A stretch of 64,000 nt of DNA, from assembly GCF_014649915.1 (NCBI RefSeq), contig NZ_BMTY01000008.1, forward strand, positions 214,375-278,374, read 5' to 3'. Shown here one piece after another: positions 25,170 to 33,301 of the stretch. The DNA is from Streptomyces toxytricini (lineage in GTDB: Bacteria; Actinomycetota; Actinomycetes; Streptomycetales; Streptomycetaceae). The notes under the pieces are model-generated. The model was not told where the DNA came from and ran no database searches. It was given only the letters and a program-made list of their open reading frames with translations. Every line of letters begins with the position of its first letter. Position 1 is the first letter of the stretch. A program made the translations under genes and the position numbers.

Positions 25170-27617
25170 TCAGCTGCGCAGCGGGCCCTCGCAGCTGTAG
25201 GGGGAGGTGCCGGCCGTGCGGTTGTCCCAGATCTCCACCGGGCCGAAGGAGCAGTTCATGTCCGCCAGGTTGTTGGAGGCCGCGCCGGCCCGGTCGAGGA
25301 GGAAGTAGTCGACCGTCTCGGACATGTCCTTGAAGTTCTGGTCGTCACTGCGCCAGTTCTTCAGGTTCGCGGTGATCCGGCCGGTGCAGGTGAACCGCCG
25401 CTTGCCGGGGTCGCCGTTCTCCACGCAGTCCGGCGTGTTGTAGGTGGCCGCAGCGAACGAGGACTTCACCGAGGCGAGCGCGGAGTCGCGCAGCTGCTCG
25501 TTCGGCGTGTACGTGGTGTTGGGCACGAACAGCTGGTCCACCTTGGCGATCTGCGCGTCCAGGAAGCGGTCGTAGTCGCGCTGGAGGTAGCTGTCCGAGC
25601 CGAGGCGGTGGCGCCAGGCGTCGTACTTCGCCACGTCGTTGTTGCGCAGGTGGGTGTACATCTCGCGGAGCAGGGACGGCTTCTCGGTCCACAGGAACTC
25701 GAAGAACGTGCCGGCGTAGCTGTAGAAGCGGAAGCCGTCGCCGTCGTACGTGGCGTTGAGGATCTGCCCGACGCTCATGCGGGGGCCGCCGCCCGCCGTG
25801 TCACCGATGATGCTCTTGACGAGCGACTTGCGCACGGCGATGCCGTCGGAGCGGGTGGCCCCGTCGAAGAACTCGGCCGTGCCCTCGTCCATGGCGGTGG
25901 TGCGGTCGCCCTCGTACCAGGGGCCCTGGCCGAAGAAGCCGTGCACGGCGAAGCGGCCGTTGAGGTAGTGCACGTACTCGTGGCGGAAGAGCTCTTCCAG
26001 GGTCAGGGTGGAGTCCTGCGGGACGCGGCGCTGGTAGGTGTAGAAGGTGGCGCCGTTCTCGATGTAGATGCCGCCGTTGTTCGTGTCGTACCCGGTCAGG
26101 ATCGGGTGGTAGTTCACGTAGTCGGCGCGCGAGGCGTACAGCACGATGTTGAGGGTGCTGTTCGGGTCGCCGGCGAGCGGCTGGTCGGTGCCGATCACCC
26201 GGTGGTACTGCGCCTTGACCTGCTTGCTCGCGTAGTAGAGCTGGTCGACGGTGGCCCGGTCGAGGGCGGTGCGGACCTTGATGGCGCCGTTGTCGTAGGT
26301 GAAGGTGTTCGGGAAGAGCTGCTTCTCGATGTCCTCCTTGCAGACCCCGTACGGCTTGCACGCCTCGTAGAAGTTGAGCCAGGAGACGATCTTCGCCCAC
26401 TGCTCGCTGCCGTCGCCGAAGGTGGTGCGGGCCGTCGACAGCAGCCCGCCGAGGTCGGCCACGGTCCGGTCCTTCAGGGAGGGGACCTGGCCGAAGCGGC
26501 CGTACTCGCCGAGGGCGTCGCGGGCGACCCAGGCGTTGGCGGTGCCCTTGAGGTGGCCGTAGCCGGCGAACGCCTTGAACAGGTCGCGGTAGGCCGGGTC
26601 GGCGGCGACCGCCGCGTGGAAGGCGGCGTCCTGGTTGCCCGGGTAGACGCCGAGGTAGTTCACCGACAGCGCGGCCAGTGCGGCGCCCGCCCAGTTCGGG
26701 TCGTGGTGGGTGGCCGGGTGGCCCGGGTCCATGGTGGCCAGGACCTTCTTGATCAGGCCGATCTGGTGGTGGCGCAGGCCGGGAGCACTGCCGGCGTAGA
26801 GGGCCTCGCGCAGGGTGCGGGCGTTGGAGGCGGTCGTGTCGAAGGTGCGGGCGGCGGCGCCGAAGTCGGCGATGGCGCGGCGCATGGCCTCGACGGTCGG
26901 CGCGTCGGTGACGTCGATCTCGGAGCGCGAGTGGTCGTGGTAGGCGACGGCGTGCAGGTAGGTGAACATCTCCTCCAGGTGGGAGGAGTTCTTGCCGTCG
27001 TGCGCCGCGGCCAGGGCGGATATGCGCCGGGAGACGGCCTGGACGTGGGCGTCGGACATGACCCGGGCCAGGCGGGCGTCCCAGTTCCAGATGATGCTGC
27101 GCAGGCAGCCGTCGGCCGTGACGGCCTCGTCGGCGAGGAAGTCGGCGAACTGCTCCGGGGACAGCCCCGTGACGCCGTCGAGGGTGCAGGGGACGCCGGC
27201 GGCGAGGGTGCGGCCGGTCGCGGGGGCCGCCGCGGCGGCCTTGCGGCTCTTCTCGCTGCGCTCGGAGGCCGGCGCGGCCGCGGTCGGGGCGCCGGGGGTG
27301 CGGCCCTGGGCGGCCTGGGCCGCCGCGGCGTCCGCGGCGGAGCGGGCGGCCTGGCCGCCGGGGGTGCGGCCGGCGCCCGGCGCGACGGCGGACGCGGGGG
27401 CCGCCTCCTTCGGCGAGGCGAGGCGGTCGACCTCGTCGAACGGGTTCCCGCCGCGCGCCCCGGCGGCGGGGGCGGCAGGGGCGGCGGCCGCACCCTGCGC
27501 CGGGGCGGGCACCGCGGTCTCGGCAGCCACCGTCACGGCCTGGCCCGCCGTGGCGAGGAGCGTGACCGCCACGGCGGTCGAGAGGAGGGAGGAACGCACA
27601 ACTCTGTGCTGGGACAC
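25170..27617 (-). CDS. Secreted collagenase, peptidase family M9
   Basis: An 815-residue secreted zinc metallopeptidase. A signal peptide (about residues 1-35, RSSLLSTAVAVTLLATAGQA) precedes an Ala/Pro-rich propeptide-like stretch, the M9 N-terminal activator domain, and the catalytic domain with H546-E547-x-x-H550; E578 (DEGTAEFF) is 28 residues on, the spacing of the third zinc ligand in clostridial collagenases. The C-terminus is a short domain with four cysteines and lacks recognisable PKD or PPC collagen-binding modules. Start: GTG at 27617, six bases after AGGAG. The promoter shares a 32-bp block with the peptide importer. Confidence 0.92.
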   Translation of the reverse strand: MSQHRVVRSSLLSTAVAVTLLATAGQAVTVAAETAVPAPAQGAAAAPAAPAAGARGGNPFDEVDRLASPKEAAPASAVAPGAGRTPGGQAARSAADAAAAQAAQGRTPGAPTAAAPASERSEKSRKAAAAAPATGRTLAAGVPCTLDGVTGLSPEQFADFLADEAVTADGCLRSIIWNWDARLARVMSDAHVQAVSRRISALAAAHDGKNSSHLEEMFTYLHAVAYHDHSRSEIDVTDAPTVEAMRRAIADFGAAARTFDTTASNARTLREALYAGSAPGLRHHQIGLIKKVLATMDPGHPATHHDPNWAGAALAALSVNYLGVYPGNQDAAFHAAVAADPAYRDLFKAFAGYGHLKGTANAWVARDALGEYGRFGQVPSLKDRTVADLGGLLSTARTTFGDGSEQWAKIVSWLNFYEACKPYGVCKEDIEKQLFPNTFTYDNGAIKVRTALDRATVDQLYYASKQVKAQYHRVIGTDQPLAGDPNSTLNIVLYASRADYVNYHPILTGYDTNNGGIYIENGATFYTYQRRVPQDSTLTLEELFRHEYVHYLNGRFAVHGFFGQGPWYEGDRTTAMDEGTAEFFDGATRSDGIAVRKSLVKSIIGDTAGGGPRMSVGQILNATYDGDGFRFYSYAGTFFEFLWTEKPSLLREMYTHLRNNDVAKYDAWRHRLGSDSYLQRDYDRFLDAQIAKVDQLFVPNTTYTPNEQLRDSALASVKSSFAAATYNTPDCVENGDPGKRRFTCTGRITANLKNWRSDDQNFKDMSETVDYFLLDRAGAASNNLADMNCSFGPVEIWDNRTAGTSPYSCEGPLRS

Positions 27618-27760
27618 CAAGGACTCCTGGAAGGGGAGGTGGGGGACATGGCGGACACGGCGCGGGGGTGCTGCGTGGGACGTGCCGGACGAGCGGTCGT
27701 GCGTGAACTGCCCTGCGCCACACGGCATTTGACGGGGATTAACGCGCCGCGGTGTGAGCT

Positions 27761-27792
27761 GTAACATAGTAATGTGAAATTGCACTGACAAG
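27761..27792 (-). promoter_or_regulatory. Collagenase promoter, identical copy of the dpp block
   Basis: Identical over 32 bp to 17002-17033. On the minus strand TTGTCA (27786-27791) and TATGTT (27763-27768) are 17 bp apart with the core ATTTCACAT between; transcription would start near 27756, leaving a ~140-nt leader to the collagenase GTG. The same block lies 43 bp before the divergent aminopeptidase gene and may control it too. Confidence 0.78.
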
Positions 27793-27834
27793 ACCTGTGC
27801 GCACACCAGTTCACGTCTTTCCCAGGGAGCCCCC

Positions 27835-29205
27835 GTGACCGAAGCCCTCTCCCGCCTCAACACCGGGAGTCACGACCTGCCGGTATCCGCCGAGTTGTCC
27901 CGGTACATGGCCGGCAACTGGGCCCCGTCACCGCTGCCGGACTCCGAGCGCGTCGCCGCGTACGCCGTCACCCCGGCCCGCCGCGCCCGCCTGTCCGCAC
28001 TCTTCCCGGGCGAGCGGCTGATCGTCCCGGCCGGCGAGCTGAAGGTCCGCTCCAACGACTGCGACTTCCGCTTCCGCCCGCACAGCGCGTACGCCTGGCT
28101 CACCGGGCTCACCGGCGAGGACCAGGTCGGCCACGTGCTCGTGATGGAGCCCTCCGGCCCGCACGGGCACGAGGCCGTGCTGTACCTGCGCCCCCGCTCG
28201 CCGCGCACCGGCGGCAGCGAGGAGTTCTACCGGGACCGCCGGTACGGGGAGTTCTGGGTCGGCCGGCGCCCCGACCTCGCGGAGGCGGAGCGGCTGACCG
28301 GGCTGCGCTGCGCCCACCTGGAGGCGCTGGGCGACCCGGCCGGCCGCAACGCCGCGACCGACGCCGAGCTGGCCACCGCCCTGTCCGAGCTGCGCCTGGT
28401 CAAGGACGCCTGGGAGGTCGAGCAGCTCCAGCTGGCCGTCGACCACACCGCCGCCGGATTCGAGGACGTCGTACGGGCGCTGCCGCGCGCGCTCGCCCAC
28501 CCTCGCGGCGAGCGGTGGATCGAGGGGGTCTTCGGCCTGCGCGCCCGGGCGGAGGGCAACGGCACCGGCTACGACACCATCGCCGCGTCCGGCGCACACG
28601 CGTGCGTGCTGCACTGGATCCGCAACGACGGGCGGCTCGACGCGGGCGACCTGCTGCTGCTCGACGCCGGCGTGGAGACCGACACCCTCTACACGGCCGA
28701 CATCACGCGCACGCTCCCGCTGTCGGGGCGCTTCTCCCCCGTCCAGCGGCAGGTGTACGAGCTGGTGCTCGCCGCGCAGGAGGCGGGCATCGCCGCGCTT
28801 CGGCCGGGGGCGAGCTTCCGCGACTTCCACCGCGCGGGGATGCGGGTGATCGCGGAGGGCCTGGCGGACTGGGGCGTGCTCAAGGACGCCGAGGGCGACC
28901 TGCACCGCCGGTACACGCTGTGCAGCAGCGGCCACATGCTGGGGCTCGACGTCCACGACTGCGCCAAGGCGCGCGCGGAGACGTACCTGGACGGGGTGCT
29001 GGAGGAGGGCCAGGTGCTGACGGTCGAGCCGGGCCTCTACCTCCAGCCGGACGACGAGACGCTGCCGCCGGAGCTGCGCGGCATCGGTGTGCGCATCGAG
29101 GACGACCTGGTCGTCACCGCGACGGGGGCCCGGCTGATGTCGGGGGCCCTGCCGCGGACGGTGGCCGGGATCGAGGAGTGGATGGGCGGCCTGCTGGAGG
29201 GCTGA
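27835..29205 (+). CDS. pepP: Xaa-Pro aminopeptidase (M24B, aminopeptidase P)
   Basis: A 456-residue pita-bread metallopeptidase. An N-terminal AMP_N domain (about 40-170) precedes the catalytic domain with all five metal ligands: D277 and D289 (LLLDAGVE, TADITR), H367 (SGHMLGLDVHD), E398 (TVEPGLY) and E422 (RIEDD). The enzyme removes any N-terminal residue followed by proline, the bond most abundant in collagen fragments. It starts at GTG six bases after AGGGAG and is divergent from the collagenase gene across the shared promoter block, so cytoplasmic peptide processing and secreted collagenase are physically linked. Confidence 0.92.
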   Translation: MTEALSRLNTGSHDLPVSAELSRYMAGNWAPSPLPDSERVAAYAVTPARRARLSALFPGERLIVPAGELKVRSNDCDFRFRPHSAYAWLTGLTGEDQVGHVLVMEPSGPHGHEAVLYLRPRSPRTGGSEEFYRDRRYGEFWVGRRPDLAEAERLTGLRCAHLEALGDPAGRNAATDAELATALSELRLVKDAWEVEQLQLAVDHTAAGFEDVVRALPRALAHPRGERWIEGVFGLRARAEGNGTGYDTIAASGAHACVLHWIRNDGRLDAGDLLLLDAGVETDTLYTADITRTLPLSGRFSPVQRQVYELVLAAQEAGIAALRPGASFRDFHRAGMRVIAEGLADWGVLKDAEGDLHRRYTLCSSGHMLGLDVHDCAKARAETYLDGVLEEGQVLTVEPGLYLQPDDETLPPELRGIGVRIEDDLVVTATGARLMSGALPRTVAGIEEWMGGLLEG

Positions 29206-29210
29206 GCCCG

Positions 29211-29257
29211 CCGCCCCGGCCGCCCCGGCCGCGGCGCGGGAGGGGCGGCCGGGGCGG
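29211..29257 (+). terminator. First of two tandem terminators
   Basis: CCGCCCCGGCCGCCCC (29211-29226) pairs perfectly with GGGGCGGCCGGGGCGG (29242-29257), a 16-bp GC stem with a 15-nt loop right after the aminopeptidase stop. Confidence 0.8.
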
Positions 29258-29262
29258 ACGGC

Positions 29263-29297
29263 GGTGACGGCCCGCGCGGGATGCGCGGGCCGTCACC
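29263..29297. terminator. Second tandem terminator
   Basis: GGTGACGGCCCGCGC (29263-29277) pairs perfectly with GCGCGGGCCGTCACC (29283-29297) around the loop GGGAT. It probably serves both the aminopeptidase and the convergent Gly-rich gene. Confidence 0.8.
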
Positions 29298-29362
29298 TGC
29301 CGGTTCCCTCCGGCGTGTTCGGGATGCGGAATGAACGGGCGGCTCAGTTCCGGTGTGCGGAG

Positions 29363-29857
29363 TTACTTGCCGCCACCACCACCGCCACCGCCGCCACCGT
29401 GGCCGCCGCCGCCGTGGCCGCCACCGCCGCCGTGGCCGCCGTTGCCGCCACCACCGCCGTCGCCGCCACCGCCGCCACGGCCTCCGCCGTCGTGGCCGTT
29501 GCCGCCGTTGCCGCCGTAGCCGCCGTCGTGGCCGTTGCCGCCGTAGCCGTTGTGGCCGTTGCCGCCGTAGCCGTTCCAGTCGTGGTCGTTGTAGTCGCGG
29601 TAGTCGTGCCGGTCGTAGTCGCGGTTGCTGTGGTGGACGTTGTCCCAGCACCAGTCGGGCCGGTCGTCCCACCGGTTCCACCGCTCGCAGCAGTCACGCC
29701 AGTCATGGCTTCCGCGCCGGTCGTCCGAACACCGCCAGTCCTGCCGGGTCTCCGGGGTCAGCGAGGTCTGCGCGGCAAACGCTCCGCTCACCGGCGTCAG
29801 GCCGAGAGCGACGCCTGCGGCGCCCGCCACGGCTGCCGCAATGATCCCACGGCGCAT
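29363..29857 (-). CDS. Secreted Gly-rich protein
   Basis: About 164 residues with a signal peptide (MRRGIIAAAVAGAAGVALGL, cleavage near GAFA). The mature part starts with a Trp/Asp/Arg-rich segment holding four Cys (DWRCSDD, DCCERW, DWCWDN), then Asp/Tyr/Asn repeats (YDRHDYRDYNDHDW), then an almost pure Gly/Asn/His tail of about 75 residues ending in Lys. It is probably exported and flexible; function is unknown. GGAGG is 9 nt before the ATG chosen (29857); an ATG two codons upstream is an alternative. The tail is encoded by GCC/GTG-type triplet repeats prone to slippage. Confidence 0.75.
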   Translation of the reverse strand: MRRGIIAAAVAGAAGVALGLTPVSGAFAAQTSLTPETRQDWRCSDDRRGSHDWRDCCERWNRWDDRPDWCWDNVHHSNRDYDRHDYRDYNDHDWNGYGGNGHNGYGGNGHDGGYGGNGGNGHDGGGRGGGGGDGGGGGNGGHGGGGGHGGGGHGGGGGGGGGGK

Positions 29858-29933
29858 GATCATGCACCTCCGAGCATCTTGACAATTGATCCCAAAGGGG
29901 GCATTTCCACACTCCCCCCTTACCTGCTCCCTG

Positions 29934-30422
29934 TCAAAGGCCGCTCGCCGGCCCCGCACCCCGGGACCCCCCGCAAGCCGCTTCCCAACTGGGATCCCCG
30001 CCTTGTGGAATTGCTTCGGACGGACCGTCAAGGACGGCGATACCGTCCAGTTCGACCAGGGCTTCCTCGTCCCAGAGCCGGACGATGCCCACGACCGCCA
30101 TCGCCGGGTAGTCGCGGCCCGCCAGACGCCGCCAGATGCGGCCCAGTTCGGGGGCGTGCGCCCGGTAGTCCGCCACGTCCACCGCGTACACGGTCACCCG
30201 CACCAGGTCCGCCGGCGCGCCGCCCGCCGCCGCCAGCGCCGTCAGCAGACCGGACAGGGCCCGCTCGAACTGCTCCGGCAGCGTCGCCCCGACCACCGCT
30301 CCGTCCGCGTCCAGCGCGGTCTGCCCCGCGAGGAACACCAGCCGGGAGCCGGTCGCCGCCACCGCGTGGGAGAAGCCCGTCGCCGGCGACAGCTCCGCCG
30401 GGTTGATCCGCTGCGGGCTCAC
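29934..30422 (-). CDS. RidA-family protein (enamine/imine deaminase)
   Basis: A 162-residue YjgF/YER057c/UK114 family protein; the core (residues 1 to ~130) includes FLAGQTALDADGAVV and VELDGIAVL, the latter near the usual active-site strand. RidA proteins hydrolyse reactive enamines/imines. In this gene cluster a likely substrate is the amino-group-bearing ring product made from 2-aminobenzoyl-CoA. The tail beyond residue ~130 (GPSEAIPQGG onward) is longer than usual and Gly/Ser-rich. It starts at GTG, overlapping the acyl-CoA dehydrogenase stop (GTGA). Confidence 0.8.
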   Translation of the reverse strand: MSPQRINPAELSPATGFSHAVAATGSRLVFLAGQTALDADGAVVGATLPEQFERALSGLLTALAAAGGAPADLVRVTVYAVDVADYRAHAPELGRIWRRLAGRDYPAMAVVGIVRLWDEEALVELDGIAVLDGPSEAIPQGGDPSWEAACGGSRGAGPASGL

Positions 30423-31549
30423 CGGTACAGCTCCCGCGCGATGATCGTGCGCTGGACCTCGCTCGCGCCCTCGTAGATGCGCGGGGCCCTGACCTCCCGG
30501 TACAGGTGCTCCAGCAGGTGGCCCCGGCGCAGGGCGGCGGCCCCGTGCAGCTGCACGGCGTGGTCCACCACGTACTGCGCGGTCTCCGTCGCCAGCAGCT
30601 TGGCCATGGCCGAGCGGCGCGGGACGTCCGCGTCCCCCGCGTCGTACGCGCCCGCGGCCGCGTAGACCAGCAGCCGGGCCGCCTCGGTCCGGGTCGCCAT
30701 CTCCGCCACCCGGTGCCCGACCGCCTGGAGGTCGCCGAGCACCCCGCCGAACGCGGTGCGGCTCGCGGTGTGCGCCAGCGTCGCGTCGAGGGCGGCGCGC
30801 GCCATGCCCACCGCGAACGCGCCCACGCTGGGCCGGAACAGGTTCAGCGTGGCCATCGCCACGGCGAAGCCGCGCCCGGGCCGGCCCAGCAGGTCCTCCG
30901 GGCCGACGGGGACCCCGTCGAAGACCAGTCTGCCGATGGGGTGCGGGGAGAGCATCTCCAGCGGCTCCCCGGACAGTCCGGGCCGGTCGGCCGGGACGAG
31001 GAAGGCCGTGACGCCCTTCGCCCCGGGAGCCTCGCCGGTGCGGGCGAAGACGGTGTAGAAGTCGGCCTCCGGGGCGTTGGAGATCCAGCACTTCTCGCCG
31101 CTGAGCCGCCAGCCGCCCGCCGCCCCCGGGTCGGCGCCGGCGTCGGGCTCCGCCGCGAGCGCCAGCGCCGCCGCGTCCGAGCCGGCCCCCGGCTCGCTCA
31201 GCGCGAAGGCCGCCACCGCCCGGCCGGCCCGCACCTGCGGCAGCCAGCGCTCCCGCTGCGCGTCCGTGCCCGCGCTGAGCACCGGGTGCGCCCCGAGCCC
31301 CTGCAGGGCCAGCGCCGTCTCCGCCTCCGTGCACCCGTACGCGAGGGACTCCCGCAGCAGGCACAGCTCCAGCGCGCCCGAGGTGAACAGCCGGTCCAGC
31401 AGCCCCAGCGCCCCGAGCTCCGCGAGCAGCGGACGGTTGACGCGTCCCGGCTCCCCCTTGTCCGCCAGCGGCCGCAGCCTCGTGGCCGACAGCTCGCGCA
31501 GCTGCCCGCACCACTGCTCCTGTTCCGCTCCGAGCGCGAATCCGGTCAT
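30419..31549 (-). CDS. Acyl-CoA dehydrogenase
   Basis: A 376-residue FAD enzyme of the acyl-CoA dehydrogenase family: N-terminal helical domain, middle beta domain with FALSEPGAGSDAAAL and EKCWISNAPEADF, and the C-terminal helical domain with the flavin-binding VQLHGAAAL and catalytic YEGASEVQRTI. It probably oxidises a ring-derived CoA thioester made by the fused monooxygenase/reductase. It is the first gene of a two-gene operon with RidA and divergent from the aryl-CoA ligase across a conserved dyad. Confidence 0.85.
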   Translation of the reverse strand: MTGFALGAEQEQWCGQLRELSATRLRPLADKGEPGRVNRPLLAELGALGLLDRLFTSGALELCLLRESLAYGCTEAETALALQGLGAHPVLSAGTDAQRERWLPQVRAGRAVAAFALSEPGAGSDAAALALAAEPDAGADPGAAGGWRLSGEKCWISNAPEADFYTVFARTGEAPGAKGVTAFLVPADRPGLSGEPLEMLSPHPIGRLVFDGVPVGPEDLLGRPGRGFAVAMATLNLFRPSVGAFAVGMARAALDATLAHTASRTAFGGVLGDLQAVGHRVAEMATRTEAARLLVYAAAGAYDAGDADVPRRSAMAKLLATETAQYVVDHAVQLHGAAALRRGHLLEHLYREVRAPRIYEGASEVQRTIIARELYR

Positions 31550-31566
31550 CCGAACATCCCCGCTTC

Positions 31567-31602
31567 TATCGCGTCCTGTTGACTCCCGTCACCATCACGA
31601 TA
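31567..31602. promoter_or_regulatory. Dyad operator between acyl-CoA dehydrogenase and ligase genes
   Basis: TATCG (31567-31571), TGAC (31580-31583), GTCA (31588-31591) and CGATA (31598-31602) form a nested dyad. The same elements recur at 38150-38187. On the plus strand TTGACT (31579-31584) and TACGCT (31601-31606), 16 bp apart, look like the ligase promoter, so a bound repressor would cover the -35. The candidate regulator is the PaaX-family protein encoded downstream. Confidence 0.6.
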
Positions 31603-31686
31603 CGCTCGTGGGGCAAGCGCACGGCCGGCTCCACCCGTTTCGGCCCCGACCAGGGGGCGCAGCCGTCGCAAGGGGGCGAACCCGCC

Positions 31687-33297
31687 TTGGAGCTCAAGCC
31701 TTCGGCCCATGCCGACACCTTCGCGCGCGACCACCTGCCGCCGCCGCACGCGTGGCCGGACCTGCTCTTCGAACTGCCCGAACTGGCCTACCCGGACCGC
31801 CTCAACTGCGCGGCGGAGCTGCTCGACGCCACCATCGCCCGGCTCGGGCCGGAGCGCCCCGCCTTCCGCAGCGGCACCGGCGAGACCTGGTCGTACGGGG
31901 AGTTGCGCGACCGGGTGGACCGCATCGCGCACGTCCTGACGGCCGACCTCGGGGTGGTCCCCGGCAACCGGGTGCTGCTGCGCGGCCCGACCGGCCCCTG
32001 GCTCGCCGCGTGCTGGCTCGCGGTGGTGAAGGCCGGTGCGGTCGCCGTCACCGTCCTGGCGCAGCAGCGGGCGCACGAGCTGGCGACGGTGTGCGCGATG
32101 GCCCGGGTGGGGCACGCCCTGTGCCACGAGTCGGTGCTGGAGGACCTCGCCCGCGCGGACGTCCCCGGCCTGCGCGTCACCCCGTACGGCGGGACCGGCC
32201 AGAAGGACCTGCTCCGCCTCGTCGAGCAGCACACGGAGCCGTTCCCGGCGGTCGGGACCTCCGCGGACGACGTGGCGCTGATCGCCTTCACCTCCGGCAC
32301 CACGGGCCGGCCGAAGGGCTGCATGCACTTCCACCGGGACGTGCTGGCGATCGCCGACACCTTCTCCCGGCACGTGCTGCGGCCCCGGCCCGACGACGTC
32401 TTCGCGGGCAGCCCGCCGCTCGGCTTCACCTTCGGCCTCGGCGGCCTGGTCGTCTTCCCGCTGCGCGCCGGCGCCAGCGCCCTGCTGCTTGAGCAGGCCG
32501 TACCGCGCGTCCTGCTGCCGGCCCTGGCCGAGCACCGGGTCACCGTGCTGTTCACGGCGCCCACCGCCTACCGGGCGATGCTGGACGCGCTCGACGGCGA
32601 GGCCCACGACCTGTCGGCGCTGCGCCGCTGCGTCTCGGCGGGCGAGAACCTCCCCGCCGCGACCTGGCAGGCCTGGCACGAGCGGACCGGGCTGCGGATC
32701 ATCAACGGGATCGGCGCGACGGAGCTGCTGCACATCTTCATCTCCGCCGCGGACGACGACATCCGCCCCGGCACCACCGGCCGCGTCGTGCCCGGCTGGC
32801 AGGCCCGCGTGGTGGACCGCTCCGGCCGGCCCGTCGCGGACGGCGAGCCGGGGCTGCTCGCCGTGCGCGGCCCGGTCGGCTGCCGCTACCTGGCCGACCC
32901 GCGGCAAGGGGACTACGTACGGGACGGCTGGAACCTCACCGGCGACACGTACATCCGCGATGCGGACGGCTACTTCCGCTACGTGGCCCGCGCCGACGAC
33001 ATGATCGTCTCCGCCGGGTACAACATCGCCGGCCCGGAGGTGGAGGAGGCGCTGCTGCGCCACCCGGACGTCGCCGAGGCGGCCGTCGTGGGCCGCCCGG
33101 ACGAGCGGCGCGGCCAGATCGTCGTGGCGTACGCCGTCCCCCGTCCGGGCGCGGTCCTGACGGAGGACGCCCTGCGGGAGTTCATGCGCGCCGAACTGGC
33201 CCCGCACAAGTGCCCGCGCGCGTTCGTCTTCCTGCCCGAGCTGCCGCGGACCCCGACGGGGAAACTTCAGCGGTTCCGGCTGCGCGATCTACAGTGA
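31687..33297 (+). CDS. Aryl-CoA ligase (2-aminobenzoate/benzoate-CoA ligase family)
   Basis: A ~536-residue ANL-family adenylating enzyme. The phosphate-binding loop FTSGTTGRPKG starts at residue 201, an aromatic-acid-ligase-like INGIGATELLHIFIS follows, and the C-terminal catalytic lysine is K526 (PTGKLQR). The N-terminus SAHADTFARDHLPP is typical of benzoate/2-aminobenzoate-CoA ligases. I start at the TTG (31687), where family similarity begins; a TTG at 31579 in the same frame lies inside the dyad and would add unrelated sequence. Reaction: aromatic acid + ATP + CoA to aryl-CoA. With the fused monooxygenase nearby, anthranilate is the favoured substrate; salicylate is the alternative. Confidence 0.82.
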   Translation: MELKPSAHADTFARDHLPPPHAWPDLLFELPELAYPDRLNCAAELLDATIARLGPERPAFRSGTGETWSYGELRDRVDRIAHVLTADLGVVPGNRVLLRGPTGPWLAACWLAVVKAGAVAVTVLAQQRAHELATVCAMARVGHALCHESVLEDLARADVPGLRVTPYGGTGQKDLLRLVEQHTEPFPAVGTSADDVALIAFTSGTTGRPKGCMHFHRDVLAIADTFSRHVLRPRPDDVFAGSPPLGFTFGLGGLVVFPLRAGASALLLEQAVPRVLLPALAEHRVTVLFTAPTAYRAMLDALDGEAHDLSALRRCVSAGENLPAATWQAWHERTGLRIINGIGATELLHIFISAADDDIRPGTTGRVVPGWQARVVDRSGRPVADGEPGLLAVRGPVGCRYLADPRQGDYVRDGWNLTGDTYIRDADGYFRYVARADDMIVSAGYNIAGPEVEEALLRHPDVAEAAVVGRPDERRGQIVVAYAVPRPGAVLTEDALREFMRAELAPHKCPRAFVFLPELPRTPTGKLQRFRLRDLQ

Positions 33298-33301
33298 ACC
33301 C

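Noticed and set aside
25608..27764. A 718-codon plus-strand open frame opposite the collagenase.
   Set aside because: Val/Gly/Ala-rich antisense shadow with no recognisable domain.
29381..29530. Regular GCC-type triplet repeats that might suggest a CRISPR or satellite array.
   Set aside because: The repeats encode the Gly-rich tail in frame and lack spacers or direct repeats of CRISPR length.
29344..29706. Thr-rich and Val/Ala-rich long frames across the Gly-rich gene on both strands.
   Set aside because: They are frame shadows of the same triplet repeat; only the minus-strand frame has a signal peptide and ribosome site.
31579..31686. Longer N-terminus for the aryl-CoA ligase from a TTG at 31579.
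   Set aside because: The start would lie inside the promoter dyad and the added residues do not resemble the family.
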